From Mesorhizobium sp. B2-3-12 (GTDB taxonomy: Bacteria > Pseudomonadota > Alphaproteobacteria > Rhizobiales > Rhizobiaceae), in contig NZ_VFVR01000013.1 of assembly GCF_006442205.1 (NCBI RefSeq), positions 42,932 to 106,931 on the forward strand: a DNA stretch of 64,000 bases, in the 5' to 3' direction. Both the position numbers and the translations under genes were made by a program. Below the pieces are notes generated by a model. It was not told the origin of the DNA. It searched no databases and worked only from the letters and a program-made list of their open reading frames with translations. Of this stretch, positions 23,750 through 32,027 are shown in pieces. Every line of letters starts with the position of its first letter. Within the stretch, counting starts at the first letter, position 1.

Positions 23750-24844
23750 ATGCAGCAACCCGGCCGGGCCGCAGAGATCAAGGCAATCGGGATCGGCAAG
23801 AGCTTCGGCTCGTTCCGTGCGCTGGACAATCTGACGCTCGACATAGGTCGTGGCGAGTTCCTGACGCTGCTCGGCCCCTCCGGCTCGGGCAAGACCACCT
23901 TTCTGATGATCCTGGCCGGCTTCGTGCAGCCGACCGAGGGCAGGCTTTTCAGCGACGGCACCGATATCACCGACCGCCCGGCCGAACAGCGCGCCGCCGG
24001 CATGGTGTTCCAAGGCTATGCGCTGTTCCCGCATATGAGCGTCGAGGCCAACATCGCTTTCCCGCTCAAGGTCCGCAAGAAATCGGCCACCGAGATCAGG
24101 AAGCGCGTCGGCGAGATGATCGAGCGCGTCGGCCTGGTCGGCCACGAGAAGAAATTGCCCTCGCAGCTTTCCGGCGGCCAGCAGCAGCGCGTCGCACTTG
24201 CCCGCGCGCTGGTGTTCGAGCCGGGCGTGCTCCTGCTCGACGAGCCGTTTTCGGCGCTGGACAAGAGCCTGCGTGGCCAGATGCAGGCCGAGATGAAGCG
24301 CCTGCACCAGGAGACCGGCACCACCTTCGTCTTCGTGACCCACGACCAGAGCGAAGCGCTGGCGCTGTCGTCGCGCGTCGCCATCTTCAATCATGGCAAA
24401 TTGCTGCAGGTCGGGGCACCGGACGACGTCTACGACCGGCCGGACAATCGCTTCGTCGCCGAGTTCCTCGGTGAAATCAACATGCTGCCGCTGAAGGGGG
24501 TCAAGCCCGCCGGTCACGGCTCGACCGGCCTGTGCGAGGACCGTGCGGTCAGCATGCACTGCAAGGCCGAGAAAGTCCGTGGTGACGCCATCCTGGCGAT
24601 CCGGCCCGAACACATGTCGATCGCGCGCGAGGCCGCCTCCGGAGAGAACGGCATTGCCGCGACGGCAATCGCCTCGACCTATCTGGGGGCGGCGACCAAG
24701 CTCGACCTGACGACACGACAGGGTGCCAAAGTGACCGTCTCGGTGCCCAACGAGGTTGCGGCGGCCGCGCTGAGCAAAGGCAATTCCGTCTGGCTGACAT
24801 GGCCGGCTGAAAAGGGTTTCCTCCTTCCGGAAGGAGGACAATGA
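23750..24844 (+). CDS. ABC transporter ATP-binding protein, polyamine type (PotA-like)
   Basis: A 364-residue ATPase energising the importer encoded by the next three genes. Walker A is GPSGSGKTT, the Q-loop is VFQGYALFPHMSV, the signature LSGGQQQRVALARAL, and Walker B VLLLDEPFSALD. A C-terminal TOBE-like domain (AILAIRPEHMSI, LGAATKLDLTT) is typical of the spermidine/putrescine/iron/thiamine subfamily. It sits on the cytoplasmic face of the membrane. It opens a four-gene operon in the order ATPase, binding protein, permease, permease. The substrate is unknown; a guanidino- or amide-containing compound would suit the neighbours. Confidence 0.93.
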   Translation: MQQPGRAAEIKAIGIGKSFGSFRALDNLTLDIGRGEFLTLLGPSGSGKTTFLMILAGFVQPTEGRLFSDGTDITDRPAEQRAAGMVFQGYALFPHMSVEANIAFPLKVRKKSATEIRKRVGEMIERVGLVGHEKKLPSQLSGGQQQRVALARALVFEPGVLLLDEPFSALDKSLRGQMQAEMKRLHQETGTTFVFVTHDQSEALALSSRVAIFNHGKLLQVGAPDDVYDRPDNRFVAEFLGEINMLPLKGVKPAGHGSTGLCEDRAVSMHCKAEKVRGDAILAIRPEHMSIAREAASGENGIAATAIASTYLGAATKLDLTTRQGAKVTVSVPNEVAAAALSKGNSVWLTWPAEKGFLLPEGGQ

Positions 24845-24913
24845 GCACCGGTGCGGCCTGAGCCGCCGCACCGGCTTCCGGATTGAAATCAACGAAAACA
24901 AAGGGGAACTGAC

Positions 24914-26026
24914 ATGAACGACACCAAGAAACAGGCTATCGAAACGCTGTCCGAAAGGACGAGGCGCGGCGAGATCTCGCGCCGCCAGTTCACGCAACTC
25001 GCGGCACTCGTGCTTGCCGGCGCGCCGATGCTGCTGCGCTCGACCGGCGCCTTCGCGCAAGCCAAGGAACTGGTGCTGGTCAACTGGGGCGGCGATGCCA
25101 TCACGGCTTACGACGCAGCCTATGGACAGGCTTTCACCAAGGACACCGGCATCACCGTCAAGATGGATGGCTCCGGTCCGACCGAAGGCGCCATCGCCGC
25201 GCAGTCCAAGAGCGGCGCTCCGACCTGGGACCTGGTCGACGTCGACCCGTTCTCGGCCATCACGCTCGGCGCGCAAGGCATGCTCGAGCCGATAGACTAC
25301 ACAATAGTCGACAAGAAGAAGATGCGGCCGGGCTTTGGCTGGGATTATGCCGCCTCGACCTATTTCTTCTCCTATGTCATCGCCTATGATTCCGAGAAAT
25401 ACGGCAAGGACGCGCCGACCGGCATGGCCGATTTCTTCGACGTGAAGAAGTTCCCTGGCAAGCGCTCGCTCTACAAATGGGGCGTGTCGAGCTGGGAAGC
25501 GGCCCTTCTGGCCGACGGCATCGCGCCGGCCTCGCTCTACCCGCTGGATCTTAAGCGCGCGCATGACAAGATCGCCGCCTTCAAGGAAAACGTCGTTGCC
25601 TATTGGGGCGGCGGTGCCGAGAGCCAGAGCGTGTTGCTCAACGGCGAAGCCTCGATGGCGATCGTCTGGTCGACGCGGGCCTCGCTGATCGAGCAGGATT
25701 CCGGCGGCAAGATCAAGTTTATCTGGGATCAGGGCCTGATCTCGCCCGGCGCGCTGGCCGTGCTCAAGAACAACCCGGGCGGCAAGGATGCGGCGATGAA
25801 GTTCATCGCCAGCGCCCAAGATCCGGAAAAGCAGCTCGTGATGTTCGACAAGCTCGGCCAGGGTCCGGCCAATCCGGCGGCCGATGCGCTGATCCCCGCC
25901 GACAAGAAGCGCATCAACCCCGTCGATCCCGAGAACATGAAGAAGCAGATCGCGCTCGACATGGACTGGTACGCCAAGAACTACGGGCCGGCGCTCGACG
26001 AATACACCAAGATCATCTCGGCCTGA
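24914..26026 (+). CDS. ABC transporter substrate-binding protein, polyamine type (PotD-like)
   Basis: A 370-residue periplasmic binding protein. A twin-arginine type leader (ISRRQFTQLAALVLAGAP, cleavage after STGAFAQA) suggests Tat export, common for this family in rhizobia. The mature protein begins KELVLVNWGGDAI, the usual opening of the family-8 extracellular solute-binding fold (PF13416-like), and ends LDMDWYAKNYGPALDEYTKI. It captures the ligand and delivers it to the two permeases. It lies 69 bp after the ATPase gene with a good GGGGAA ribosome site. Ligand is not identifiable by eye. Confidence 0.92.
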   Translation: MNDTKKQAIETLSERTRRGEISRRQFTQLAALVLAGAPMLLRSTGAFAQAKELVLVNWGGDAITAYDAAYGQAFTKDTGITVKMDGSGPTEGAIAAQSKSGAPTWDLVDVDPFSAITLGAQGMLEPIDYTIVDKKKMRPGFGWDYAASTYFFSYVIAYDSEKYGKDAPTGMADFFDVKKFPGKRSLYKWGVSSWEAALLADGIAPASLYPLDLKRAHDKIAAFKENVVAYWGGGAESQSVLLNGEASMAIVWSTRASLIEQDSGGKIKFIWDQGLISPGALAVLKNNPGGKDAAMKFIASAQDPEKQLVMFDKLGQGPANPAADALIPADKKRINPVDPENMKKQIALDMDWYAKNYGPALDEYTKIISA

Positions 26027-26050
26027 TCGGGTCGGGACAGTCGGACCGAT

Positions 26051-26884
26051 ATGAGAGGCACCCTCTCCGACAGGATGGGCGCGGCGCTGTTGATGGCGCC
26101 GCTGCTCCTGTTCCTCGTCCTGGCCTATGCCTGGCCGTTTCTCGGCGTGGTGAAGTGGAGCTTCACCTTGCCGACGCCCGGGCTTGGCCAATACCAGGCG
26201 CTGCTCACCGACGATCTGGTGCAGTCGGTGTTCATCCGTACCCTGCGCATAGCGGCCATCGTCACTGTCGTGTCGGTCGCCGCCGCCTATGCCATCACCG
26301 TCGTCTGGGTGCGCGGCAGCCCCGCACAGCGCCTCATCGCCGAATTCTGCATCCTGGTGCCGTTCTGGATCTCGGTGCTGACGCGCGCCTTCGGCTGGGT
26401 GGCGCTTTTGTCCAACCGCGGCCTGATCAACACCTGGCTGCAGTCCATCGGTTTCATTTCCGAACCGCTGGCGCTGGTGCGCAATGAATTCGGCGTCATC
26501 GTCGGCATGACGCATTTCCTCATTCCTTTCGCCGTCTTTCCGCTGGCGTCGGCCATGCGCAGCCTGGACGAGCGCGTGCTGCTCGCCGCGCGCGGCCTGG
26601 GCTCCAGCCGCATGCGCACCTTCTGGACGGTGTTCGTGCCGATGACGCGCTCCGGCATCATCGGTTCGGCGATGATCGTCTTCGTCTTCTCGCTCGGCTT
26701 CTTCGTCACGCCGGCGATTCTCGGCGGCGGCCGCAGCGTGATGATCGCCGAATTGATCTATCTCCGGATATTCCAGAGCCCGGACTGGGGGCTGGGGGCC
26801 GCGATCAGCGTCGTGCTGGTGGTCTTTGTCGGCGCCCTGATGGCGCTGCTCTTCCGTCACGTCAAACCGAAGCACCTGGTGTAG
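26051..26884 (+). CDS. ABC transporter permease (PotB-like)
   Basis: A 277-residue inner-membrane permease with about six helices. The first helix is LLMAPLLLFLVLAYAWPFLG. The coupling EAA loop near residues 180-200 (RVLLAARGLGSSRMRTFWTV) contacts the ATPase. It belongs to the binding-protein-dependent transport MetI-like family, polyamine branch. It starts 24 bp after the binding protein gene and ends 4 bp before the second permease, so it forms a heterodimer with it. Confidence 0.93.
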   Translation: MRGTLSDRMGAALLMAPLLLFLVLAYAWPFLGVVKWSFTLPTPGLGQYQALLTDDLVQSVFIRTLRIAAIVTVVSVAAAYAITVVWVRGSPAQRLIAEFCILVPFWISVLTRAFGWVALLSNRGLINTWLQSIGFISEPLALVRNEFGVIVGMTHFLIPFAVFPLASAMRSLDERVLLAARGLGSSRMRTFWTVFVPMTRSGIIGSAMIVFVFSLGFFVTPAILGGGRSVMIAELIYLRIFQSPDWGLGAAISVVLVVFVGALMALLFRHVKPKHLV

Positions 26885-26888
26885 CGCG

Positions 26889-27704
26889 ATGCCGACCTAT
26901 CGCCCCGGTCCCGTCTCGCTGATCCTCGCCGTGCTGGTGGCGCTGTTCTTGCTGCTGCCGCTGCTGGCCGTCATTCCGGTCTCGCTGACGCCGAGCCGCA
27001 TGCTGGCAATGCCGACGGGTGAATTGTCGCTGCGCCATTATCGTTCGCTGATCGAGGATCCGCGCTGGCTCCAGTCGATCCTGCTTTCGGTCCGGATCGG
27101 CGTCGTCAGCAGCGCCATTTCCACCGTGCTGGCGCTCTGCTTCAGCCTCGGCGTCTGGATGTTTCAGCCACGCTTCACCGCGACCCTTGTCGGCTTCGTG
27201 CTGTTGCCGATGGTGGTGCCTCCCGTGGTCTCGGCGGTGACGCTCTACTTCCTGCTCACCTCGATCTCGCGCGTCAGTTCCTTCTTTGGCTACGACACCT
27301 GGCTCGGCGTCGCCATGGCGCATTCGGTGATGACGGTGCCATTCGCGACCGTGCTGATCCTGGTCTCGCTCAGCCAGCTCGACCGGCGCATCGACCTTGC
27401 CGCGCGCGGGCTCGGCGCAAGCGTGTGGGAGCGGGCCACGCGCGTCATCATGCCCAACATCAAGTTCGGCATCGTCACCGCGGCACTGCTGTCCTTCGTG
27501 CTCTCCTGGGAAGAGATCGGCGTCACCCTGTTCATCACCTCGGTCAACGCCATCACATTGCCGCGCCTGATGTGGATGGGCCTGCGCGACAACATCGACC
27601 CGGCCATCGCGGCCCTGTCGGTTATCCTGATCATCATCACCGTGCTGGTTCTGGCGGTGAGGAGCTTCGTGGTCCGGCTACGCCGGGGGATTGAGCCGCT
27701 CTAA
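26889..27704 (+). CDS. ABC transporter permease (PotC-like)
   Basis: A 271-residue second permease with about six helices and the EAA loop RRIDLAARGLGASVWERATR. It is the partner of the preceding permease, separated by 4 bp. Its stop codon overlaps the stop of the convergent hydratase-family gene by 4 bp, leaving no room for a terminator between them. It completes a full importer (ATPase, binding protein, two permeases). Confidence 0.93.
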   Translation: MPTYRPGPVSLILAVLVALFLLLPLLAVIPVSLTPSRMLAMPTGELSLRHYRSLIEDPRWLQSILLSVRIGVVSSAISTVLALCFSLGVWMFQPRFTATLVGFVLLPMVVPPVVSAVTLYFLLTSISRVSSFFGYDTWLGVAMAHSVMTVPFATVLILVSLSQLDRRIDLAARGLGASVWERATRVIMPNIKFGIVTAALLSFVLSWEEIGVTLFITSVNAITLPRLMWMGLRDNIDPAIAALSVILIIITVLVLAVRSFVVRLRRGIEPL

Positions 27705-28489
27705 ACAAACCGCACCGAGACGCGGCCAAACTTGCCCAAATCGCCGATCACTTCATCACCAGCCTCGACGCGTATCGGCGTCACGCAAGTACCTGTGATC
27801 ACCACCTGTCCTGGCTGGGCGGCTATGCCAAGGCCCGACAGCTCATTGACGAGCCAAGTCAGCGCGATTCGAGGATCACCCAATACAGCCGCGCCGGTGC
27901 CCTCGTGTCGCGACTTGCCGGAAACGAAACCGGTTACCTTGTGTTCGGCGAGGTTCACGCCGCGCCAGTCTTCCGCCACGGGCTCGCCGATGACAAACAG
28001 ATTGGCGCAGGCATTGTCGGCGATGAGCTGCGGGGCCCCGACAGCACAGAAATCATCATAGCGAGAGTCCGGTATTTCGATCGCCGGGTGCAAGGTCGCC
28101 ACGGCGTCCATCACCTCGGCGATTTCATAAGGTGCCGGGCGAGGCGGGAGCTGGCTGCCGAACCGGAAAGCGAATTCGATCTCGGCGACACGCATCTTGC
28201 TCGTATCGAGTGAAACGGTCCCGCCGACCCCGACTGCCTTCTCGGCGAGCAGACGCCCGGCCATCGGGCCGTCGACATTGATATGTCTTTGTCCGGCCAC
28301 GCTGGTTGCCGCGATCTTCCAGCCGAAGAGTGGCGCCGCCGAACGATCCATGACATGGGCCTGGATGGCATAGCCTTCGGTCCGTGTCTTCGGCCGCAAC
28401 GCCTCGGGTATGGCGTCGAGATGGGTGCCATCATCCCAATGACCTACCAGCAGACGCGACGCGGCTTGAGCCTTTTCTGGATCGAGCAT
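27701..28489 (-). CDS. 2-keto-4-pentenoate hydratase / fumarylacetoacetate hydrolase family protein
   Basis: A 262-residue cytoplasmic enzyme of the MhpD/decarboxylase branch of the FAH superfamily. Recognisable parts are GYAIQAHVMDRS near the N terminus, the metal-binding AEIEFAFRFG, ATLHPAIEIPDSRYDDF in the centre and a GQVVITGTCVTP ending. Members hydrate or decarboxylate 2-oxo-pentenoate type products of ring or side-chain degradation. The start at 28489 is preceded by GGAG; the frame extends 35 residues upstream without family similarity. It faces the importer operon with a 4-bp stop overlap and may or may not belong to the same pathway. Confidence 0.82.
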   Translation of the reverse strand: MLDPEKAQAASRLLVGHWDDGTHLDAIPEALRPKTRTEGYAIQAHVMDRSAAPLFGWKIAATSVAGQRHINVDGPMAGRLLAEKAVGVGGTVSLDTSKMRVAEIEFAFRFGSQLPPRPAPYEIAEVMDAVATLHPAIEIPDSRYDDFCAVGAPQLIADNACANLFVIGEPVAEDWRGVNLAEHKVTGFVSGKSRHEGTGAAVLGDPRIALTWLVNELSGLGIAAQPGQVVITGTCVTPIRVEAGDEVIGDLGKFGRVSVRFV

Positions 28490-28808
28490 GATCAGCTCCG
28501 AAAATCGGCAACATGCCGCTGTCCGGCCAAGCCGGCAAGGAACATTCCATCGTATGGACCTGCCTATATGGGGCAGGATCACGTGACCAGGCAATCGGAG
28601 GCCGCGCCATGGTCCATTTGCCAGGCTCTACCGCGCCTGCCGACGAGATTGTCGGCAAGTCGTATTTTCGAGATCATCGGCATTCATCATTCCGATGACG
28701 AATCGCCATCGTCTTCGCGTGGCGAACCGCTATATCTGGGAAGGGATGCGGACATGGACAGGCTTTGGAAAGCACTGTCGGTGGCGCAACGACTTGAGGA
28801 AATGCACG
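28490..28808. other. 319-bp intergenic region
   Basis: Between the divergent hydratase-family and DUF3168 genes I see no convincing gene. A small hairpin CCGGC/GCCGG lies at 28523-28535. Nothing resembling an att site, integrase fragment or terminator was recognised despite the phage-type neighbour. Confidence 0.4.
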
Positions 28809-29216
28809 ATGACCGCGCCCGATGATTTGCAGCAGGCCCTGTTCCTCAGGTTGAAAAGCGATGCGTCGCTGTCGGCGCTGCTTGGTGGCGCGGGGCTGCT
28901 CGAGCGGGCAACTGGCAACGTCGCCTTTCCCTATGTGACTTCCGGCCAGACCTCCGCCTTCGACTGGGACACCGGCGCCGAGAACAATGACGACCAACTG
29001 ATCACGCTGCATGTCTGGTCGAAGGCGCATGGCGAGGCCGAGACGCGGGCGATCATGGACGCCATCAAGGCGCGGCTTGCCGGAGCGGTCCTGGTCGTCG
29101 GCCCACGCGGCCAGACACGGCTGTCGCTGGAGTTCACCGAGGCGCGCTACGATGAGGAACTGCTTGTCCATCATGGTCTGCTACGATTCCGTGCGTTGAC
29201 GCAGGAAAACGCCTGA
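28809..29216 (+). CDS. DUF3168 domain-containing protein (phage tail-completion type), orphan
   Basis: A 135-residue protein matching DUF3168 (LQQALFLRLKSDASLSALL, then FPYVTSGQTSAFDWDTG, LHVWSKAHGEAE and a C-terminal LSLEFTEARYDEE). In prophages and in the alphaproteobacterial gene transfer agent this family sits between head-tail adaptor and tail tube genes. Here no structural gene is adjacent: neighbours are a metabolic enzyme and the FeuN-like gene. The start at 28809 has GAGGAA upstream. It is intact and in normal codon usage, so it is either a domesticated relic or a gene transfer agent component displaced from its cluster. Confidence 0.8.
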   Translation: MTAPDDLQQALFLRLKSDASLSALLGGAGLLERATGNVAFPYVTSGQTSAFDWDTGAENNDDQLITLHVWSKAHGEAETRAIMDAIKARLAGAVLVVGPRGQTRLSLEFTEARYDEELLVHHGLLRFRALTQENA

Positions 29217-29263
29217 CGCGCTTTCAATATCGTCGAAACGGAGTCTAGACTGGGTTTCGCGGG

Positions 29264-29285
29264 TTTCACCGGTGGGGCGGTGAAA
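29264..29285. other. Inverted repeat upstream of feuN
   Basis: A perfect 8-bp repeat TTTCACCG/CGGTGAAA with a 6-nt spacer lies 101 bp before the feuN-like start and 48 bp after the DUF3168 stop. It has no T run. It could be a regulator site or a weak 3'-end structure for the DUF3168 transcript. Confidence 0.45.
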
Positions 29286-29386
29286 TCCAGATTGTCTGTC
29301 TTGCGTTGCAGGGGTGTGGCGAGCATGGTTTCAGGGCCGTTCACTGTTCATTTCACGTTCAGCACCGATGCGTTACAACGCCGGAC

Positions 29387-29686
29387 ATGAAAACGCTTCG
29401 CTCTCATTTCCGAACCGCGACCCTGGCGCTTAGTGCCGCCGGGCTGTTTGCGTCGCAGGCAATGGCGATGCCGGTCATCGCGCCCGACCAGCCCAGCCCG
29501 ATCATCCTGGCCGCATCCGACTGCTATGCGATCGGTCAGCAGGTGGCAGAGCAGAATGGCGGAACGCTCGCCAAGGCCTCGGCATCGACGCGCGGCGGCC
29601 AGCCGGTCTGCGTCATCGTCGTGCTGGTGCCCGGCAAGGACGGACAGCGTCCGCGCCGCTCCGAAATCGTCGTTCCGCAAAACTGA
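29387..29686 (+). CDS. feuN: Small periplasmic protein, FeuN-like modulator
   Basis: A 99-residue secreted protein with a signal peptide ending near SQAMA. The mature part is about 70 residues with two cysteines (SDCYAIGQQ and PVCVIVVLVPGKDG) that may form a disulfide. In Sinorhizobium meliloti the small periplasmic protein FeuN is encoded just before feuP and feuQ and restrains the kinase; the position, size and export signal here match, and the downstream genes look like FeuP/FeuQ. The assignment rests mainly on this synteny. It starts 380 bp before the response regulator. Confidence 0.65.
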   Translation: MKTLRSHFRTATLALSAAGLFASQAMAMPVIAPDQPSPIILAASDCYAIGQQVAEQNGGTLAKASASTRGGQPVCVIVVLVPGKDGQRPRRSEIVVPQN

Positions 29687-29765
29687 CGCGGCCTTCCCCT
29701 CAGTTTCCCAGGCCGGCGGAATCGGCCTATATCTGAAACCTCGGTCAACAGGCATTGGTCCCCGC

Positions 29766-30431
29766 ATGCGCGTACTCGTCGTCGAGGATGACAAGGATCT
29801 CAACCGGCAGATTTCGGATGCGCTGGTCGATGCCGGCTATGTCGTCGACCGTGCCTTCGATGGTGAGGAGGGGCATTTCCTCGGCGACACCGAGCCTTAC
29901 GATGCCGTGGTGCTCGACATCGGCCTGCCGCAGATGGATGGGATCAGCGTGGTCGAGCGCTGGCGTCGCGGCGGCCGCAAGATGCCGGTGCTGATCCTGA
30001 CGGCGCGCGACCGCTGGAGCGACAAGGTCTCCGGCATCGATGCCGGCGCCGACGACTACGTCACCAAGCCGTTCCACATCGAGGAGGTGCTGGCGCGGCT
30101 CAGGGCGCTGATCCGCCGCGCCGCCGGCCACGCTTCGTCGGAACTGACCTGCGGGCCGCTGCGCCTCGACACCAAGGCTTCGAAGGCCGATGTCGACGGC
30201 GTGCCGCTGAAATTGACCTCGCACGAATTCCGCCTGCTTGCCTATCTGATGCACCATATGGGCGAGGTCGTCTCCCGCACCGAGCTGGTCGAGCATCTCT
30301 ACGATCAGGATTTCGACCGCGATTCCAATACCATCGAGGTGTTTGTCGGGCGGTTGCGCAAGAAGATGGGCATCGACATGATCGAAACCGTGCGCGGCAT
30401 GGGCTACCGCATGCGTGAGCCGGAGGCGTAA
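29766..30431 (+). CDS. feuP: OmpR-family response regulator, FeuP-like
   Basis: A 221-residue two-component regulator. The receiver domain has the acidic pair VVEDDKDL, the phosphoacceptor Asp in VVLDIGLPQMDG (about residue 51), Thr in LTARDRWSDK and Lys in YVTKPFHIEE. The C-terminal winged helix includes LTSHEFRLLAYLMHHMGEVV and DRDSNTIEVFVGRLRKKMG. The GRKMPVLILTARDRWSDKV and AAGHASSELTCGP stretches closely resemble S. meliloti FeuP as I recall it, which controls cyclic glucan export (ndvA) and symbiosis. It overlaps the kinase gene by 17 bp. Confidence 0.85.
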   Translation: MRVLVVEDDKDLNRQISDALVDAGYVVDRAFDGEEGHFLGDTEPYDAVVLDIGLPQMDGISVVERWRRGGRKMPVLILTARDRWSDKVSGIDAGADDYVTKPFHIEEVLARLRALIRRAAGHASSELTCGPLRLDTKASKADVDGVPLKLTSHEFRLLAYLMHHMGEVVSRTELVEHLYDQDFDRDSNTIEVFVGRLRKKMGIDMIETVRGMGYRMREPEA

Positions 30432-31848
30432 GGCGGAACCGCTCCCTACCAACCCAACCTTGGGCGGACGGCTTTCGCTGCGCGCGTGGCCGCGCTCGCT
30501 GACGTTCCGCGTCATCGCCTTTTCCACGGTTTGGGCGATCCTGACGCTGGTCGTCATCTTCACCCTGATCACCACGCTGTACCGCCAGGCCAGCGAGCGG
30601 GGTTTCGACAGCCTGCTGTCGGCGCATCTGTTCAACCTGATCGGCTCGATCGGCGTTTCCGACGGCGGTGCGCTGACCGGCTCGCCCGACCTTGGCGACC
30701 TGCGTTTCTCCGAGCCGAATTCGGGCTGGTACTGGTCCGTCGAGCCCGCCTCGGAAGGCGTGCATGGCGATCTTCACTCGTCGTCCATGACCCGGACCAT
30801 CCCGTCGCCCGATGTGGCGGACGTTCCCTTCAACGCCAATTTCCAGCGCAGCTATGCCGCGCAAGGCATCAATGGCGAAGAGCTGGTCGTGTTCGAGAGC
30901 GAATTCGTTCTCGATGCCAAGAACCGCGCCGCGCGCTTCCGCGTCATGGGCAACAAGACAGAGCTGGAGCAGGAAATAGGAACGTTCCAGCGCCGCTTGC
31001 TGACCTATCTCAGCCTGTTCGGTATCGGCATGATCGCCATCAACGCCATCGCTATCCTGCTCGGGCTGCAGCCGTTGCGCAGGGTCCGGAACGCCCTCGC
31101 CATGGTGCGCGAGGGCACCGCGCAGAGGCTCGACGGCCGCTTCCCGGCCGAGATCGAACCGTTGGCCAATGAAACCAACGCGCTGATTGAAAACAACAAA
31201 CGCATTGTCGAACGCTCGCGGACCCAGGTCGGCAACCTCGCCCATTCGCTGAAGACGCCGCTCGCCGTTCTGCTCAACGAGGGCCGGGCGCTTGGCGGCG
31301 CCAAGGGGCAGTTGATCGCCGAGCAGGCCGCATCCATGCAAAAGCAGATCGAGCACTATTTGCAGCGCGCCCGCGTCGCGGCGCAGCGCGACAGCGTCGT
31401 CTATCGCACGCCGGTGGCACCGCTGGTGCAGCGCATGGTGCGGGTCTTGCAGAAGCTCAACCCTCGGACCAGCCTGTCGCTGTCGCTGCCGGCCACCGAG
31501 ATCGTCTTTGCCGGCGAACGCGAGGACCTCGAGGAACTGCTTGGCAATCTTCTCGAGAATGCGATGAAATGGGCAAAGAGTGCGGTCGCGGTCTCGGTCG
31601 TGCCCTTGGCCAGCAAGGATGAGAGCCTGTTCGAGATCAGCATCGAGGACGATGGCCCGGGGATTCCCGAGGACAAGGCGCGCGAAGCCATGAAGCGCGG
31701 ACGGCGCCTGGACGAGACAAAACCGGGAACGGGGCTGGGCCTTGCCATTGTCGCCGACCTCGTCAACGAGTATGGAGGCGGCCTGGTGCTGGAACGGTCC
31801 GGCATGGGCGGATTGAGGGCAGTGGTGCGATTGCGGAGCCTTCAGTGA
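30415..31848 (+). CDS. feuQ: Sensor histidine kinase, FeuQ-like
   Basis: A 477-residue inner-membrane kinase starting at a GTG inside feuP. Two membrane helices (about residues 30-52 and 200-222) flank a periplasmic sensor domain of about 150 residues, where a FeuN-like protein could act. The H-box is NLAHSLKTPLAVLLNE, a PhoQ-like form, followed by the N-box LLGNLLENAMKWAKSA, G1 EDDGPGIPED and G2 KPGTGLGLAIVADL. It should phosphorylate the FeuP-like regulator. Length and arrangement match FeuQ of rhizobia. Confidence 0.86.
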   Translation: MSRRRKAEPLPTNPTLGGRLSLRAWPRSLTFRVIAFSTVWAILTLVVIFTLITTLYRQASERGFDSLLSAHLFNLIGSIGVSDGGALTGSPDLGDLRFSEPNSGWYWSVEPASEGVHGDLHSSSMTRTIPSPDVADVPFNANFQRSYAAQGINGEELVVFESEFVLDAKNRAARFRVMGNKTELEQEIGTFQRRLLTYLSLFGIGMIAINAIAILLGLQPLRRVRNALAMVREGTAQRLDGRFPAEIEPLANETNALIENNKRIVERSRTQVGNLAHSLKTPLAVLLNEGRALGGAKGQLIAEQAASMQKQIEHYLQRARVAAQRDSVVYRTPVAPLVQRMVRVLQKLNPRTSLSLSLPATEIVFAGEREDLEELLGNLLENAMKWAKSAVAVSVVPLASKDESLFEISIEDDGPGIPEDKAREAMKRGRRLDETKPGTGLGLAIVADLVNEYGGGLVLERSGMGGLRAVVRLRSLQ

Positions 31849-32027
31849 CGTGTTCCCAGGCCAATCGACAGCGATGGCCGCGCATGCTATGGCGGCATAT
31901 CGATTGACCACGCACTGGCCGGCGGCGGCCAAATTTCCGACAAATATCAATACTATGGCCACGCTGAGATGACGCGGCCCCCGGCGCATCCATGGCAGGC
32001 TCCAACTCAAGAATACCGGTTGTTGGC

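Noticed and set aside
23642..26875. A 1077-codon open frame on the minus strand across the ABC importer
   Set aside because: It is antisense to three clear ABC genes, its product is rich in Arg/His/Gly with no fold signature, and such frames arise from strong GC3 bias.
28490..29216. A prophage remnant around the DUF3168 gene
   Set aside because: No integrase, tRNA, att-like direct repeat, capsid, portal or other tail gene is seen within several kilobases.
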